From assembly GCF_041240605.1 (NCBI RefSeq), contig NZ_CP162487.1, positions 2,611,001 through 2,675,000 of the forward strand: a stretch of 64,000 bases of DNA, in the 5' to 3' direction. Under the pieces are notes generated by a model, which did not search any database, had not been told where the DNA came from, and saw only the letters and a list, made by a program, of their open reading frames with translations. Below are positions 8,224 through 17,561 of this stretch, piece by piece. The stretch is from Xanthomonas sp. DAR 80977 (GTDB lineage Bacteria > Pseudomonadota > Gammaproteobacteria > Xanthomonadales > Xanthomonadaceae). Both the position numbers and the translations under genes were made by a program. How positions within the stretch are numbered: the first letter of the stretch is position 1; every line of letters starts with the position of its first letter.

Positions 8224-9540
8224 ATGTTCGGATACTACTTCGACCTGGCGCTGCGCAGCTTCAAGCGCAACCGAATGCTGACCGCACTGATGGTGCTGGC
8301 GATCGCGCTTGGTATCGGCGCCAGCATGACGACGTTGACGGTGTTCTATATCTTGTCCGGGGATCCCTTGCCGGGCCGAAGCCAAACGCTGTTCTATCCG
8401 CAACTGGACCCGGGCGACATGGAGAATTTCACGCCGGGCGAGGAACCCGAAGACCAGATGACGCGGTACGACGCGGAAACGCTGCTGCGCCAGCGCCGTG
8501 GCGACCGCCAGGCGGTGATGAAGCGCGGTAGCGTGGTGGTGAGGCCGGAGCGTGCCGAACTCGGCTCGTTTTCGGTCGATGCTCGCTACACGTCCGGCGA
8601 CTTCTTTCCGATGTTCGCCACGCCTTTCCTGTACGGCAATGCCTGGGGCAAGGCCGAGGACGACGGCCGCAGCCGCATCGTGGTGATCGCAAAGGCGCTC
8701 AACGACAAGCTCTTCGGCGGAGAAAACAGCGTGGGCAAATCGTTGTGGCTGAGCCAGAACGAATTCCGCATCGTTGGCGTCCTCGACGACTGGCGCCCGA
8801 TTCCGAAGTTCTACGATCCGTATGGCAGCCTCTACGGCGAGATCGAGCAGGTGTTCGTTCCGTTCTCGACGTCGCGCGACCTCAAGATGGACGCGTCGGG
8901 CCGCATGCACTGCTGGGGCGACGACGACATGGAAGAAGATCCCGATGGCACCACCGGGGTCAACGCACCATGCGCCTGGCTGCAATACTGGGTCCAGCTC
9001 GACACGCCGGAGAAAGTGGCGGCCTATCGGCAATACCTCACCAACTATTCCAACCAGCAGCGCGCCGCCGGCCGCTTCCAGCGACCGACCAACGTCCGCC
9101 TGCGCAGCCTGATGGAGTGGCTGGACTACAAGAAGGTGGTGCCGAGCGACGTGCGCCTGCAGGTTTGGTTGGCGTTCGGATTCCTGGTCGTATGCCTGCT
9201 CAATACCAGCGGCCTGTTGCTGGCGAAGTTTCTGCGCCGTTCCAGCGAGATCGGCGTGCGGCGCGCGCTCGGCGCCTCGCATCGCGCGATCTTTGCGCAG
9301 TATCTGGTCGAGGCCGGTGTCATCGGGCTAGCCGGCGGTGTGCTGGGGCTGGGATTCGCGCTGCTGGGTCTGTGGGCGGTGCGCCAGCGTTCGGCCAGCT
9401 ACGCGGAACTGGCGCAGCTGGATCCCGCCATGCTGATCGTCACCTTCGTGCTCGCAGTCGGCGCCAGCGTTCTCGCTGGGCTGCTGCCCGCGTTCCGCGC
9501 ATGCCAGGTTGCTCCAGCCATCCAGCTCAAGACGGACTAG
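8224..9540 (+). CDS. FtsX/MacB-type ABC permease, first copy
   Basis: This 438-aa permease starts at ATG 8224, preceded by an AGAGAGA purine tract. TM1 is at about residues 19-44 (MLTALMVLAIALGIGASM), followed by a roughly 250-residue periplasmic MacB_PCD-like domain. The C-terminal FtsX domain has three helices, with the family signature RRSSEIGVRRALGASHRAIFAQ just after the first. MacB normally fuses the ATPase and one permease and works as a homodimer. Here the ATPase is separate and two different permeases are encoded, suggesting a heteromeric transporter. The periplasmic domain has an acidic stretch (WGDDDMEEDPDG) and two Cys (HCWG and APCAW) that could form a disulphide. The substrate is unknown. 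Confidence 0.9.
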   Translation: MFGYYFDLALRSFKRNRMLTALMVLAIALGIGASMTTLTVFYILSGDPLPGRSQTLFYPQLDPGDMENFTPGEEPEDQMTRYDAETLLRQRRGDRQAVMKRGSVVVRPERAELGSFSVDARYTSGDFFPMFATPFLYGNAWGKAEDDGRSRIVVIAKALNDKLFGGENSVGKSLWLSQNEFRIVGVLDDWRPIPKFYDPYGSLYGEIEQVFVPFSTSRDLKMDASGRMHCWGDDDMEEDPDGTTGVNAPCAWLQYWVQLDTPEKVAAYRQYLTNYSNQQRAAGRFQRPTNVRLRSLMEWLDYKKVVPSDVRLQVWLAFGFLVVCLLNTSGLLLAKFLRRSSEIGVRRALGASHRAIFAQYLVEAGVIGLAGGVLGLGFALLGLWAVRQRSASYAELAQLDPAMLIVTFVLAVGASVLAGLLPAFRACQVAPAIQLKTD

Positions 9541-9636
9541 CTGCCAGCTGCAGGATCGCGTCGACGAGATACGCGACGCTACATGACCAATCTCCCCCGG
9601 CAACCTGGGGGAATGAGCCATCACCGAGGGAACGCC

Positions 9637-10854
9637 ATGGACATCCGCCCCATCTTCTCCGCACTGCGCCGGCACAAGACGGCTGCGCTGCTGATCGTGC
9701 TGGAGATCGCCGTCAGTTGCGCCATCCTCTGCAACGCGGTGTTCCTGATCCACAGTCGCCTGCATCTGATGGATCGCGCTACCGGCCTGGCGGAAAGCGA
9801 ACTCGTGCGCATCCAGTTGGCCAAGAGCGGCAACGACGACCAGGCTGCCGCGCGAGCCAAGGAGGATCTGGCAGGGCTACGCGCACTGCCCGGGGTCAAG
9901 GTCGCGGCGGTTTCCAACTCGGTGCCACTCGGGCTGCTGGGCAGGAGCCTGGACGTCAAGCTGACGCCGGATCAATCCCCGCTGTTCGAGACCGCCTACT
10001 ATATCGGCGACAAGCAGTTGCTTGATGCGATGGGATTGAACCTGGTTGCGGGTCGCCGTTTCCTGGACGACGAATTCATCGACTGGGCGGCGCTCGACGC
10101 ACCCAACAGCAACGTCGGGATCCCTTCGGCCATCATCACTCGGGCCATGGCCAACAAGCTGTTTCCCGAGCAGGATCCCCTCGGCAAATCCTTCTATGCC
10201 TGGAACGATGCGCCGATCAAGGTCGTCGGCGTCGTCGAGCATCTGGTGCAACCCCACGGATTCAACGACCCGTCTTCCTACGAGTACGCCATCCTGCTGC
10301 CGGTGGAGGGAGGCTTCCCGACGTACTTGCTGCGCGTCGCCGATTCGTCGCGCCGCGCCGAGGTGCTGAAGCGTGCAGTGGATACCTTGAAGCGCATCGA
10401 TCCGAACCGGATCATCCTCAAGCAGGATACCGTGCAGGAAATGCGGGACAGCTACTACCAGCAGGATCGCGAAATGGCCTGGTTGTTGGTCATCGTCTGC
10501 GTCGCGTTGCTGGTGATCACGGCGCTTGGCATCGTCGGCCTGGCCAGCTTCTGGGTCCAGCAGCGTACCCGGCAGATCGGCGTCAGGCGCGCCCTTGGTG
10601 CGACCCGCACCCAGATCCTGCGCTACTTCCAGACCGAGAATTTCCTGCTCGCCACGGTCGGCATCGTGCTCGGAATGTTTCTGGCCTACGCCATCAATCA
10701 GCTGCTGATGAGCAAGTACGAATTGCCGCGGCTTCCGCTGGTCTATTTGCCGATCGGCGCGATCGTGCTGTGGCTGTTGGGCCAGTTGGCGGTACTTGCG
10801 CCGGCGCGGCATGCGGCGTCGATCCCGCCTGCAGCGGCAACGCGTTCGATCTGA
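9637..10854 (+). CDS. FtsX/MacB-type ABC permease, second copy
   Basis: This is a 405-aa paralogue of the preceding permease and the probable other half of a heterodimeric transporter. ATG 9637 is preceded by GAGGG (9626-9630) at good spacing. In-frame starts at 9583 and 9613 would only add a polar tail. TM1 is at about residues 15-36 (AALLIVLEIAVSCAILCNAVFL), then the MacB_PCD-like periplasmic domain, then three C-terminal helices. The FtsX signature RQIGVRRALGATRTQILRYF follows the first of these. The domain is distinct from its neighbour, with no obvious Cys pair. It is the last gene of the three-gene ABC operon and converges on the cyclic-peptide exporter gene across 224 bp. Confidence 0.9.
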   Translation: MDIRPIFSALRRHKTAALLIVLEIAVSCAILCNAVFLIHSRLHLMDRATGLAESELVRIQLAKSGNDDQAAARAKEDLAGLRALPGVKVAAVSNSVPLGLLGRSLDVKLTPDQSPLFETAYYIGDKQLLDAMGLNLVAGRRFLDDEFIDWAALDAPNSNVGIPSAIITRAMANKLFPEQDPLGKSFYAWNDAPIKVVGVVEHLVQPHGFNDPSSYEYAILLPVEGGFPTYLLRVADSSRRAEVLKRAVDTLKRIDPNRIILKQDTVQEMRDSYYQQDREMAWLLVIVCVALLVITALGIVGLASFWVQQRTRQIGVRRALGATRTQILRYFQTENFLLATVGIVLGMFLAYAINQLLMSKYELPRLPLVYLPIGAIVLWLLGQLAVLAPARHAASIPPAAATRSI

Positions 10855-10975
10855 GCTTGCGGTCGAAGCGGCCAGGGCCGTCCAGGCCTGCGCTCGGACA
10901 GCCAGCGATGGGCTGATCGATGCGCTTCAACACCTCCGCTTCTCAAGGGACGCAGCCTATATCGCATGAGGCAGT

Positions 10976-11006
10976 GCCCGGGCCGAACTGAGCAGCAGGC
11001 CCGGGC
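10976..11006. terminator. Candidate bidirectional terminator hairpin
   Basis: Between two convergent genes, GCCCGGGCC (10976-10984) pairs perfectly with GGCCCGGGC (10998-11006) across a 13-nt loop. The position suits both operons. There is no clear T-tract, so termination could be Rho-assisted. Confidence 0.45.
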
Positions 11007-11078
11007 GCGGCCTTAACCGGCTGCCGCAGACCTGGCCCTGGACCGTGTTTTGCGTGCGCCCTGGTGCTGGGGCCGGCC

Positions 11079-12821
11079 CTAGACCGCTTTCAACGTGGCC
11101 GGCCCATCCACTGCATTCGCCAGCGAATCGGCTTGCGACGTCGGTCGGCCCGCAGCTTGACCGCATTGCCGATCCACGCGGGTGACGATCCCTTCGCCGA
11201 GCATGACGACCTGGTCGGCAAGATGGAAATAGCGGTCGTCGTGAGTGATGACCACAACCGCCTTGCCCTTCGCTTTCAGTGACGGGAGTATCTCGTCGTA
11301 GAACACCGCCTTGAAGGTCGGATCCTGATCGGCGGCCCATTCGTCGAACAGGTACAGTTCCTTGTCGTCTATCATCGCCGCGAGCAGCGCCATGCGCCGC
11401 CGCTGCCCATCCGACAGCGACAAGGTCGAGAACTTGCCCTGCTGGTACTTCACCTTGCCGTCCAGCTGGAGCGCATGCAGATAGTGATCGACCATCGCCG
11501 CGAGGCCTTCGTCGGTCACGCCCAGAATCTGATCGAAGAGGTGGTAGTCGGAATAGATCGCGCCGATGGCCTGGCGGTAGGTGCCGATCGAAGTGCTGGT
11601 GATGGCCTGGTCGCCGAAATAGATGACTCCGCCGTCGGCGCGGTAGTGCAGGGTCAACAGCTTGCCGAGTGTCGATTTTCCCGAGCCGTTGCCGCCGACG
11701 ATGAACGTGATCTCGCCCTTGCAGAACTCCAGGTCCAAGGGCCCGACCTCGAAGCCGTTGCCGGCGCCGTCGTAGTGATAGCGGACAGCTTCGAATCGCA
11801 CGCGTTCCCAAGCCAGCGGCGCCTCCTGCCGCGGGGCGATGTCTTCGCTGGGGATCTCGGCGAACAGCTTGGCCACACGCTGCATCGACACGCGCGAGAT
11901 GGCGAGTTGGGGGACGTAGTTGAGAATGATCGAAACCGGGCCGGTCACGTACAACAAGGCCATGATGACGCCGACCAGTTCCTGGTTGCTGACCACGCGA
12001 TAGTTGACGAAGACGAAGATGATCGAGCCGATCACGAAAAAGCTGAGCAGATCGCCGTAGTTGCTGGCGGTGCGCACGATGGTGTGGCCGGCCTTCTCGT
12101 TGCGCTGCACCTCGTTCTCGTAGGACATCAGCACCGATTGGAAATAGGCCTCGCGCTTGCCGTCGTTGAGCTTGAGTTCCTTGATGCCGCGCAACAGGCC
12201 GTTGATCGATTCCTGCAGGCCATCGAACCCGCGGCGTGCGCGGATGAAGTAACGGCGCCCGATCATCATCGGCACCTGATAGGTCAGCACGCCGAAAGCG
12301 ATGCATCCGAGGACGAACCAGAAGACGTCGGAATTGAGGATCAACAGGAAACCGAGCATGCCGATCAAGGTGACCATGTTGATGAGCAGGTCAGGCAGCA
12401 TGCGCGCGCCTAGCACGATGCGCGGAACGTCTGTGGTCAGGGCGGTGAGCAGGCGTGCGGAGCCGATACGCTCTAGCGCGGAAAGCGGAGCGCTGGCGAT
12501 CTGCCGATACAGGCCAGTGCGCAGTTGCGACGCCACATCGATCGCGACTCGGCTCAGCATCACCTGCGACAGGGTCCTGCTGACGAGGATGAACAAGCAT
12601 ACCGTGATGAAGATCAGCGCAAACGGCGCGTTGGCGATCTCCAACGAGAACACTCGGGTAGGCGCGGTTGCGATTTCGTCCAGGCGAGCGTCGCCCGGCT
12701 TGAGCACGCTCAGGATCAAAGGGATCAGCAACGAATAGCAAACGCCCGAGAGACCGCCGAGCACGATCGAAAGGAATACCTTGTTGGGCGCCTTGCGGGA
12801 AAACTCGGCAAACATGTTCAT
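11079..12821 (-). CDS. Cyclic peptide export ABC transporter (PvdE/SyrD/YojI family)
   Basis: This 580-aa fused exporter has an N-terminal six-helix ABC membrane domain (residues about 15-305) and a C-terminal ATPase. Walker A is GGNGSGKST (376-384), the signature is LSDGQ (about 469-473), and Walker B is followed by DEWAADQDP (about 493-501), with ITHDD as switch. The DEWAADQDP block and LSDGQ signature are hallmarks of the cyclic-peptide exporter family. That family includes PvdE (moves acylated ferribactin to the periplasm), SyrD (syringomycin export) and McjD-like proteins. ATG 12821 has AGGAG seven bases upstream; an upstream in-frame start at 12845 lacks one. It lies 42 bp downstream of the acylase on the same strand, so the two form an operon. 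It is the best candidate for exporting the NRPS product across the inner membrane. Confidence 0.93.
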   Translation of the reverse strand: MNMFAEFSRKAPNKVFLSIVLGGLSGVCYSLLIPLILSVLKPGDARLDEIATAPTRVFSLEIANAPFALIFITVCLFILVSRTLSQVMLSRVAIDVASQLRTGLYRQIASAPLSALERIGSARLLTALTTDVPRIVLGARMLPDLLINMVTLIGMLGFLLILNSDVFWFVLGCIAFGVLTYQVPMMIGRRYFIRARRGFDGLQESINGLLRGIKELKLNDGKREAYFQSVLMSYENEVQRNEKAGHTIVRTASNYGDLLSFFVIGSIIFVFVNYRVVSNQELVGVIMALLYVTGPVSIILNYVPQLAISRVSMQRVAKLFAEIPSEDIAPRQEAPLAWERVRFEAVRYHYDGAGNGFEVGPLDLEFCKGEITFIVGGNGSGKSTLGKLLTLHYRADGGVIYFGDQAITSTSIGTYRQAIGAIYSDYHLFDQILGVTDEGLAAMVDHYLHALQLDGKVKYQQGKFSTLSLSDGQRRRMALLAAMIDDKELYLFDEWAADQDPTFKAVFYDEILPSLKAKGKAVVVITHDDRYFHLADQVVMLGEGIVTRVDRQCGQAAGRPTSQADSLANAVDGPATLKAV

Positions 12822-12863
12822 CTCGCGGCTCCTGGGAGTATCCAACGTTCCTGTCGTACCGAC

Positions 12864-15302
12864 TCAGGGCGCGGCGGAAGTTCGACCCTTGTCGAAGGTG
12901 CTATCCAATACGCGGTAGTGCACGTCGCGGAACGGCTCGACCATGTCGTCGTAGTGCGGACTCAGCGCGTTGCCGGACTGGCCTGTCGAGTTCATGTAGT
13001 AGTGCTCGGCATGGGCGCCACGCAAGGCGACGACCTGCCTGAACCCTGCGCCGAACTTTTGCAGGTAGCCGTCGGCTCCGGCGAAATCCGAAGCGGCGAC
13101 ATTGATCGTGTTTTCCGAGCCGCCGTTCCCGATGCGGCGCTCGAACACCTTGTCCAACGGCTTCCATTGGCTGAATGGAATATGCGCGTATACCGTGTTC
13201 TGGATTCCGCCCCAGCGCCAGCTGGCCATGCTCCAATCTCCCTTCAGCTTGTACAACTCCCACAGGGCGCTGTTCTGCGCAGCGGCCAGGTCGGCATCGC
13301 AGGTCTCGCGCGCAGGGGTCGCGCTGTCGTCGCACCAGACGGGATCGTTGCCGTGCAGCATCTCGCGCAGATACGCCAGAGACACATCGCCTTGCATGCC
13401 CCGCAGGATCTTCGATGCCTGCGGGTTGTTCCACGCACCATGCAGTTTCTCGCCGAAGACGCGCTGGCGAAAGTGCCGCATCCACACGGTGAAGATCGCC
13501 GCGGCCTGGCTGTCCGCACGCATGTCGCCGTTCCATGTCTTCAGATAGGTCGCGGCCTGGGCGCCATGCTCCCCTTGTGGCAGGCGTTGCTTCAGCTCCG
13601 CCATCAGCGCAGCCGCCTCCAGGTCGGTGGTGTCGGCCTGGATCCGCTGCATGTCGCCGACCGTCAGGAGCTGCCCCGTGTCGATGCGCTGCCGCAGCAA
13701 TTGCTCGATGCGGCGCGCGCGCGACGGAGACGCCCAGTCGTGCGAGATCAGATAGGGATAGTCGTCGCTGGTGACCTTGTTGTTGGCATTGACGATGTAC
13801 CCGGAGGGCGGATTGTAGCTTTGCGGCCACGCCGCTTCGGGTACATGCCCAGACCAGTCATGGGAGCCATCCCAGCCGGGCGAGGGCAGGGTCCCCTGGC
13901 CCTGCTTGCGGATGGGAATGCGTCCTGCGCCAAGATAGCCGATGTTGCCGCTGCGATCGATGTAGAGGATGTTCATCGCCGGCGCGACATGATGTGCGAG
14001 GGCGGCCTTGAAGCTTTCCCAGTCGGTGGCGTAGTTCAGCCGGAAAAAAGCCTCGTAGCTGGTATCGCCCGGGTCGAGCGCGGTCCAGCGTAGCGCGACG
14101 GGCTGATCGAACACGCCGTAGTAGTCGCTGATGATCGGGCCATGCCGGGTCTCGCGAACCTTCAGTGTCACCGGCGCGTATTGCTTGCGCAATTGCTGCG
14201 GAAAATCGGCGCGGACCTGCAGCGTCTCGGTACGCGTCCGGAAGGGCCTCCATTCGCCGTCGACTTCGTAGCGTTCACCGGCCTGATCGGGTCGTTCGAA
14301 GAACAGATCCTGCGCGTCGGCCATCATGTTGGTGCCGCCCCACGCGATATGCGCATTGCGTCCGAGAACGGCTACAGGCAGGCCGACCAGGCTCATGCCC
14401 GACACCTTGTAAGCTGGCGCGTCGACGCTGATCGCGTACCAGAGCGAAGGAATCTGCAGGCCCAGGTGCGGATCGTTCGCGAGCAAGGCCATGCCGCCCT
14501 TGGAATGCTGGCCGGCGACGACCCAGGCATTGCTGCCGACGTTGCGCCCGCCGAGCGCGTAGGCACTTTCCAGCCGCCGCTGGAAAGCGGCGAGGGCCAT
14601 CAGGTGCTGCGAATCGCGACGGGTGGCCGCGGCGGCGGCGACCGTCGTTGGCGCGTCGGCTGGATAGGACGGGAAGAAGGCCGCGAGTTGCGCATCCGTC
14701 AGCGACTGGCTGGCGATGTAGCGATCGATTTCGCGGCGGAAGTTCCCGCCCAGGTCAAGCGCGAATACCTTGATCCAGGCCAGCGAATCCAGTTCGGTCC
14801 AAGGCTCGGGAGTGATGCCGAGCATCCGGAATTCTGCCGGCAGCGGGTGCTTTTCGGCTATCCAGGCGTTGATCCCGGCCGAATACGCGGTCAGCGATCG
14901 CTGCGCTTCCGGGCTGAGCGCGGGCCAGGCCGACTTCGCAGAATCGTAGAGGCCCAAAGTGCGGAACCACACATCCGTCTCGATGCTGGCCTTGCCGAAC
15001 ATCTCGCTAAGACGGCCGCGTGCCATGCGTCGTTGCAACTCCAGTTGCCACAGCCGATCCTGCGCATGCACATAGCCAACAGCAAAGAACGCATCGGCGT
15101 CGCTGTCGGCCCGTATGTGCGGTACGCCGTTGGCGTCGCGCGCGATCGTCACGGGCGCGGAGACTCCCTTCTTCAGATGCAGTGTGCCATCGGCAGGCAG
15201 GCTCGCCTGCAGCGAAAAGAACAGCCATGCCGCGCCGAGCAGCAGCGGCAGCACGACGAGCGCGAGCAGGCGCTTCGCCAGAGGAAACGATCGCGGCGTC
15301 AT
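12864..15302 (-). CDS. Penicillin acylase family Ntn hydrolase, PvdQ-like
   Basis: This 812-aa protein is an amidase precursor that should self-cleave into alpha and beta subunits and hydrolyse an N-acyl amide bond in the periplasm. A basic N-terminus and hydrophobic helix (residues about 11-31, RLLALVVLPLLLGAAWLFFS) give a signal anchor. The alpha-chain motifs VTIARDANGVPHIRA and GYVHAQDRLWQLELQRR are typical of the family. The cleavage site is Gly256-Ser257 in GGRNVGSNAWVVAG, making Ser257 the N-terminal nucleophile. NDPHLGLQIPSLWY follows, and the conserved Asn region (NPPSGYIVNANNK) is present. The protein belongs to the group that includes PvdQ and homoserine-lactone acylases. It shares an operon with the cyclic-peptide exporter and diverges from the FAAL/NRPS genes. 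I infer removal of the fatty acid from the exported lipopeptide; acyl-homoserine-lactone degradation is an alternative. No clear ribosome site precedes ATG 15302. Confidence 0.9.
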   Translation of the reverse strand: MTPRSFPLAKRLLALVVLPLLLGAAWLFFSLQASLPADGTLHLKKGVSAPVTIARDANGVPHIRADSDADAFFAVGYVHAQDRLWQLELQRRMARGRLSEMFGKASIETDVWFRTLGLYDSAKSAWPALSPEAQRSLTAYSAGINAWIAEKHPLPAEFRMLGITPEPWTELDSLAWIKVFALDLGGNFRREIDRYIASQSLTDAQLAAFFPSYPADAPTTVAAAAATRRDSQHLMALAAFQRRLESAYALGGRNVGSNAWVVAGQHSKGGMALLANDPHLGLQIPSLWYAISVDAPAYKVSGMSLVGLPVAVLGRNAHIAWGGTNMMADAQDLFFERPDQAGERYEVDGEWRPFRTRTETLQVRADFPQQLRKQYAPVTLKVRETRHGPIISDYYGVFDQPVALRWTALDPGDTSYEAFFRLNYATDWESFKAALAHHVAPAMNILYIDRSGNIGYLGAGRIPIRKQGQGTLPSPGWDGSHDWSGHVPEAAWPQSYNPPSGYIVNANNKVTSDDYPYLISHDWASPSRARRIEQLLRQRIDTGQLLTVGDMQRIQADTTDLEAAALMAELKQRLPQGEHGAQAATYLKTWNGDMRADSQAAAIFTVWMRHFRQRVFGEKLHGAWNNPQASKILRGMQGDVSLAYLREMLHGNDPVWCDDSATPARETCDADLAAAQNSALWELYKLKGDWSMASWRWGGIQNTVYAHIPFSQWKPLDKVFERRIGNGGSENTINVAASDFAGADGYLQKFGAGFRQVVALRGAHAEHYYMNSTGQSGNALSPHYDDMVEPFRDVHYRVLDSTFDKGRTSAAP

Positions 15303-15785
15303 CAGACGGCGCTGGTCGAGGGCGCGTCGATGCGCGCGATGCCGCGGGCCTGTCGGGAATCCCGATTGCGGGCAAGGAACGCCATGCGGAGAACGAATTC
15401 CGGTTCGGCATGCGACGTCATGAAACGGTCATCGGCTTCAGCACGCGAGCCCGGCAGCAACGCGGTCCCGGCGCCATGCCCGCCCGGATGGTTCGTCCAG
15501 TCAAAAGCCCGTTTCGAAGAGCGACGCGCAGAGCATGGCATTTTCCGGTTCGTCCCTGTAATTCCGTCGCGGATATATACACGGACCGGGCTTGACTAAT
15601 CAAGATATCGATGGAAAAGTAAATCGGAGTGATGGGCTGGCCTCTCGATGTTCTGCAGGCCAGCACCGGGGAAGACGTCTTCAGCCCGTTCGGACCTAGC
15701 GTTGCAGCCATTGCTGCTGCTTGTCCGATGCCTGTTGGCTCAAGATGCGTCAGGAGAATGAAGCTTACTCAAGGAGAGGGTGGCC
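15303..15785. promoter_or_regulatory. Divergent regulatory region between acylase/exporter and FAAL/NRPS operons
   Basis: This is a 483-bp gap. An AT-richer island at about 15565-15625 contains minus-strand TTGATT (15598-15603), an 18-bp spacer and TATATA (15574-15579), a plausible sigma70 promoter for the acylase operon with a long leader. On the plus strand, TTGACT (15592-15597) overlaps it and could be the -35 for the FAAL/NRPS operon, but no good -10 follows at standard spacing. A 79-codon minus-strand frame (15302-15541) ends in an ATGA overlap with the acylase but has no recognisable domain, and I do not call it. Confidence 0.5.
15591..15604. promoter_or_regulatory. Palindrome CTTGA-N4-TCAAG overlapping both divergent -35 elements
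   Basis: CTTGACTAATCAAG is a perfect inverted repeat (5-bp arms, 4-bp centre). It covers the plus-strand TTGACT and the minus-strand TTGATT. A dimeric regulator bound here would block or tune both operons at once. No regulator gene is adjacent, and the assignment rests on position alone. Confidence 0.4.
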
Positions 15786-17441
15786 GTGCAGAGTTTTCCC
15801 GAGATCGTGCTCCAACGCACGCAGCTGAACTCGGATGGCGTCGCTTGCCGCTTTTTCAGGGGCCCTACGCTTGCTCATGACGTTATGACGTTTGGTGTTC
15901 TGTGGGAGCGCGCTGCGGCCTGGGCGCAACGGCTGCAAGCCCAGGGACTGGAACAGCAACGGGCCGTGCTGGTGTGCAAGTCGCAACAGAACTTCGTTGT
16001 CGCGTTCTATGCGTGCCTGCTAGCGGGCGTCGTCGCTGTGCCCGCGTCTCCGCCGCGACGGCAAAATTCGCAAAATCGTCTACAACTCATCGTCCAAGAT
16101 GCCGGTGCGCATGCGATCATCTTCGATTCCGACGAGCTCGTGCAGGCGGAATTGGCGTTGGGGGCCGAGGCATTGCTCAGAATCGACATGCGTGAGCGCG
16201 TGGAAACGTTCGCAGACTCTGTGTGCGCTGCACAATGGGAGCCGGCGCATGTGGAGGCATCGACGCCCGCTTTTCTTCAATATACCTCCGGCTCGACCGG
16301 AGATCCGAAAGGCGTCGTCGTTACCCACGGAAATCTCGTAGACAATTGCGCAGCGATTCAAGATGGGATGCAAATCACGGAAGAGTCGCGCTTATTTACT
16401 GCGCTGCCGTTGTTTCACGACATGGGACTCGTCGGCGGGGTTCTGCAATTCATGTATTCCGGATGCTCGGCGAGCTTCCTGTCCCCTACCGAATTCGTGC
16501 AGTATCCGGAGCGCTGGTTGCAAATCATCTCCGAGTTTCGTATTACCGTCAGCGGCGGGCCGAACTTCATGTACGATCTGGCCGCGCGCACGGTAAGGGA
16601 TGCAGCCATCGCGGGGGTCGATCTGTCGTCATGGCGTGTCGCATTCTGCGGAGCCGAGCCCATTCGTGCCGCGGTCATCGACCGATTCACGCAACGATTC
16701 GCTGCGCATGGCTTCCGCGCGGAGGCGTTCTACCCGTGCTATGGCATGGCGGAATCGACGTTGTTGGTCACCGGCGTGCAGGTCGGCTCTGCGCCGGCGA
16801 TGCATCGGCATGCTGGTGCGGAAGTCATCGGCTGCGGATCGCCGTGGCGCGACACCCACGTCGAGATCGTGGACCCTGAAACGTTGTCGAGAGTGGCGGA
16901 GGGGCAAAGCGGAGAGATCTGGGTCAGAGGTCGCAGCGTCGCACATGGCTACTGGATGCGGCCGGAGTTGAGCCAACGCGTTTTCCAGGCGCAGATCGAC
17001 GGTTCCGGCCCCGCCCACCTGCGTACCGGAGATCTCGGCTTCATGCTCGACGGCCAACTGTACGTGACCGGGCGACTCAAGGACCTGATCATCGTCAACG
17101 GCCGGAAGTACGCGCCGCAAGATATCGAAGACAGGTGCGAGCAAAGCCACGAAGCCTTGCGGCAAGCCGGCGGCGCCGCGTTCGGCATAAGCGACGAAGA
17201 CGGCGAACGGCTGGTGGTGGTGTTCGAACTCAAGCGCGAATGGTTGCGACGCCATCCTGACTGGCCGGCCGTGCTCGGTTCGATGCGCGCATCGGTCAAT
17301 GCCGAATACGGCTTGCCTGTGGCGGACATCGTGCTGATCAAACCTGGCGCGTTGCCGCGCACGTCGAGCGGCAAGGTACGGCGGATGCAGTGCCGGATGG
17401 ACTACCTGTCCGGCGGGTTGGAGCGTGCCGCGTCGCATTGA
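15786..17441 (+). CDS. Fatty acyl-AMP ligase (FAAL), lipopeptide starter
   Basis: This 551-aa adenylating enzyme activates a fatty acid as acyl-AMP and hands it to the ACP encoded next. Motifs: Y166-TSGSTGDPKG (ATP loop), LPLFHDMGLVGG with His211, SGGPNFMYDLAAR, AFCGAEPI, YPCYGMAES, and a C-terminal Lys in PRTSSGKVRR. The HDMGL and SGGPNFMYDL blocks distinguish FAALs from acyl-CoA ligases and amino-acid adenylation domains. Two GTG starts are possible. GTG 15786 is preferred because AAGGAG (15771-15776) lies nine bases upstream; GTG 15780 would be only three away. The ACP gene follows after 120 bp that hold a small hairpin (17457-17475) and GAGGAG. A stand-alone FAAL-ACP pair before a starter condensation domain is the standard route to N-acylated peptides. 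Confidence 0.94.
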   Translation: MQSFPEIVLQRTQLNSDGVACRFFRGPTLAHDVMTFGVLWERAAAWAQRLQAQGLEQQRAVLVCKSQQNFVVAFYACLLAGVVAVPASPPRRQNSQNRLQLIVQDAGAHAIIFDSDELVQAELALGAEALLRIDMRERVETFADSVCAAQWEPAHVEASTPAFLQYTSGSTGDPKGVVVTHGNLVDNCAAIQDGMQITEESRLFTALPLFHDMGLVGGVLQFMYSGCSASFLSPTEFVQYPERWLQIISEFRITVSGGPNFMYDLAARTVRDAAIAGVDLSSWRVAFCGAEPIRAAVIDRFTQRFAAHGFRAEAFYPCYGMAESTLLVTGVQVGSAPAMHRHAGAEVIGCGSPWRDTHVEIVDPETLSRVAEGQSGEIWVRGRSVAHGYWMRPELSQRVFQAQIDGSGPAHLRTGDLGFMLDGQLYVTGRLKDLIIVNGRKYAPQDIEDRCEQSHEALRQAGGAAFGISDEDGERLVVVFELKREWLRRHPDWPAVLGSMRASVNAEYGLPVADIVLIKPGALPRTSSGKVRRMQCRMDYLSGGLERAASH

Positions 17442-17561
17442 TATCGGCAGCTGATCGACCGCTCGTCGCGCGGTCATGCGAGTGCGTCTCAAAGGATTTG
17501 CTGTTTGTCACGTCGTTAGGTGGCTTTGGCGTTTTTTCTCAAGGTTGAGGAGCTGTGATTG

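Noticed and set aside
15302..15541. 79-codon minus-strand frame ending in an ATGA overlap with the acylase start
   Set aside because: The overlap is suggestive of coupling, but the sequence has no recognisable features and its start lacks a ribosome site. Conservation data would be needed.
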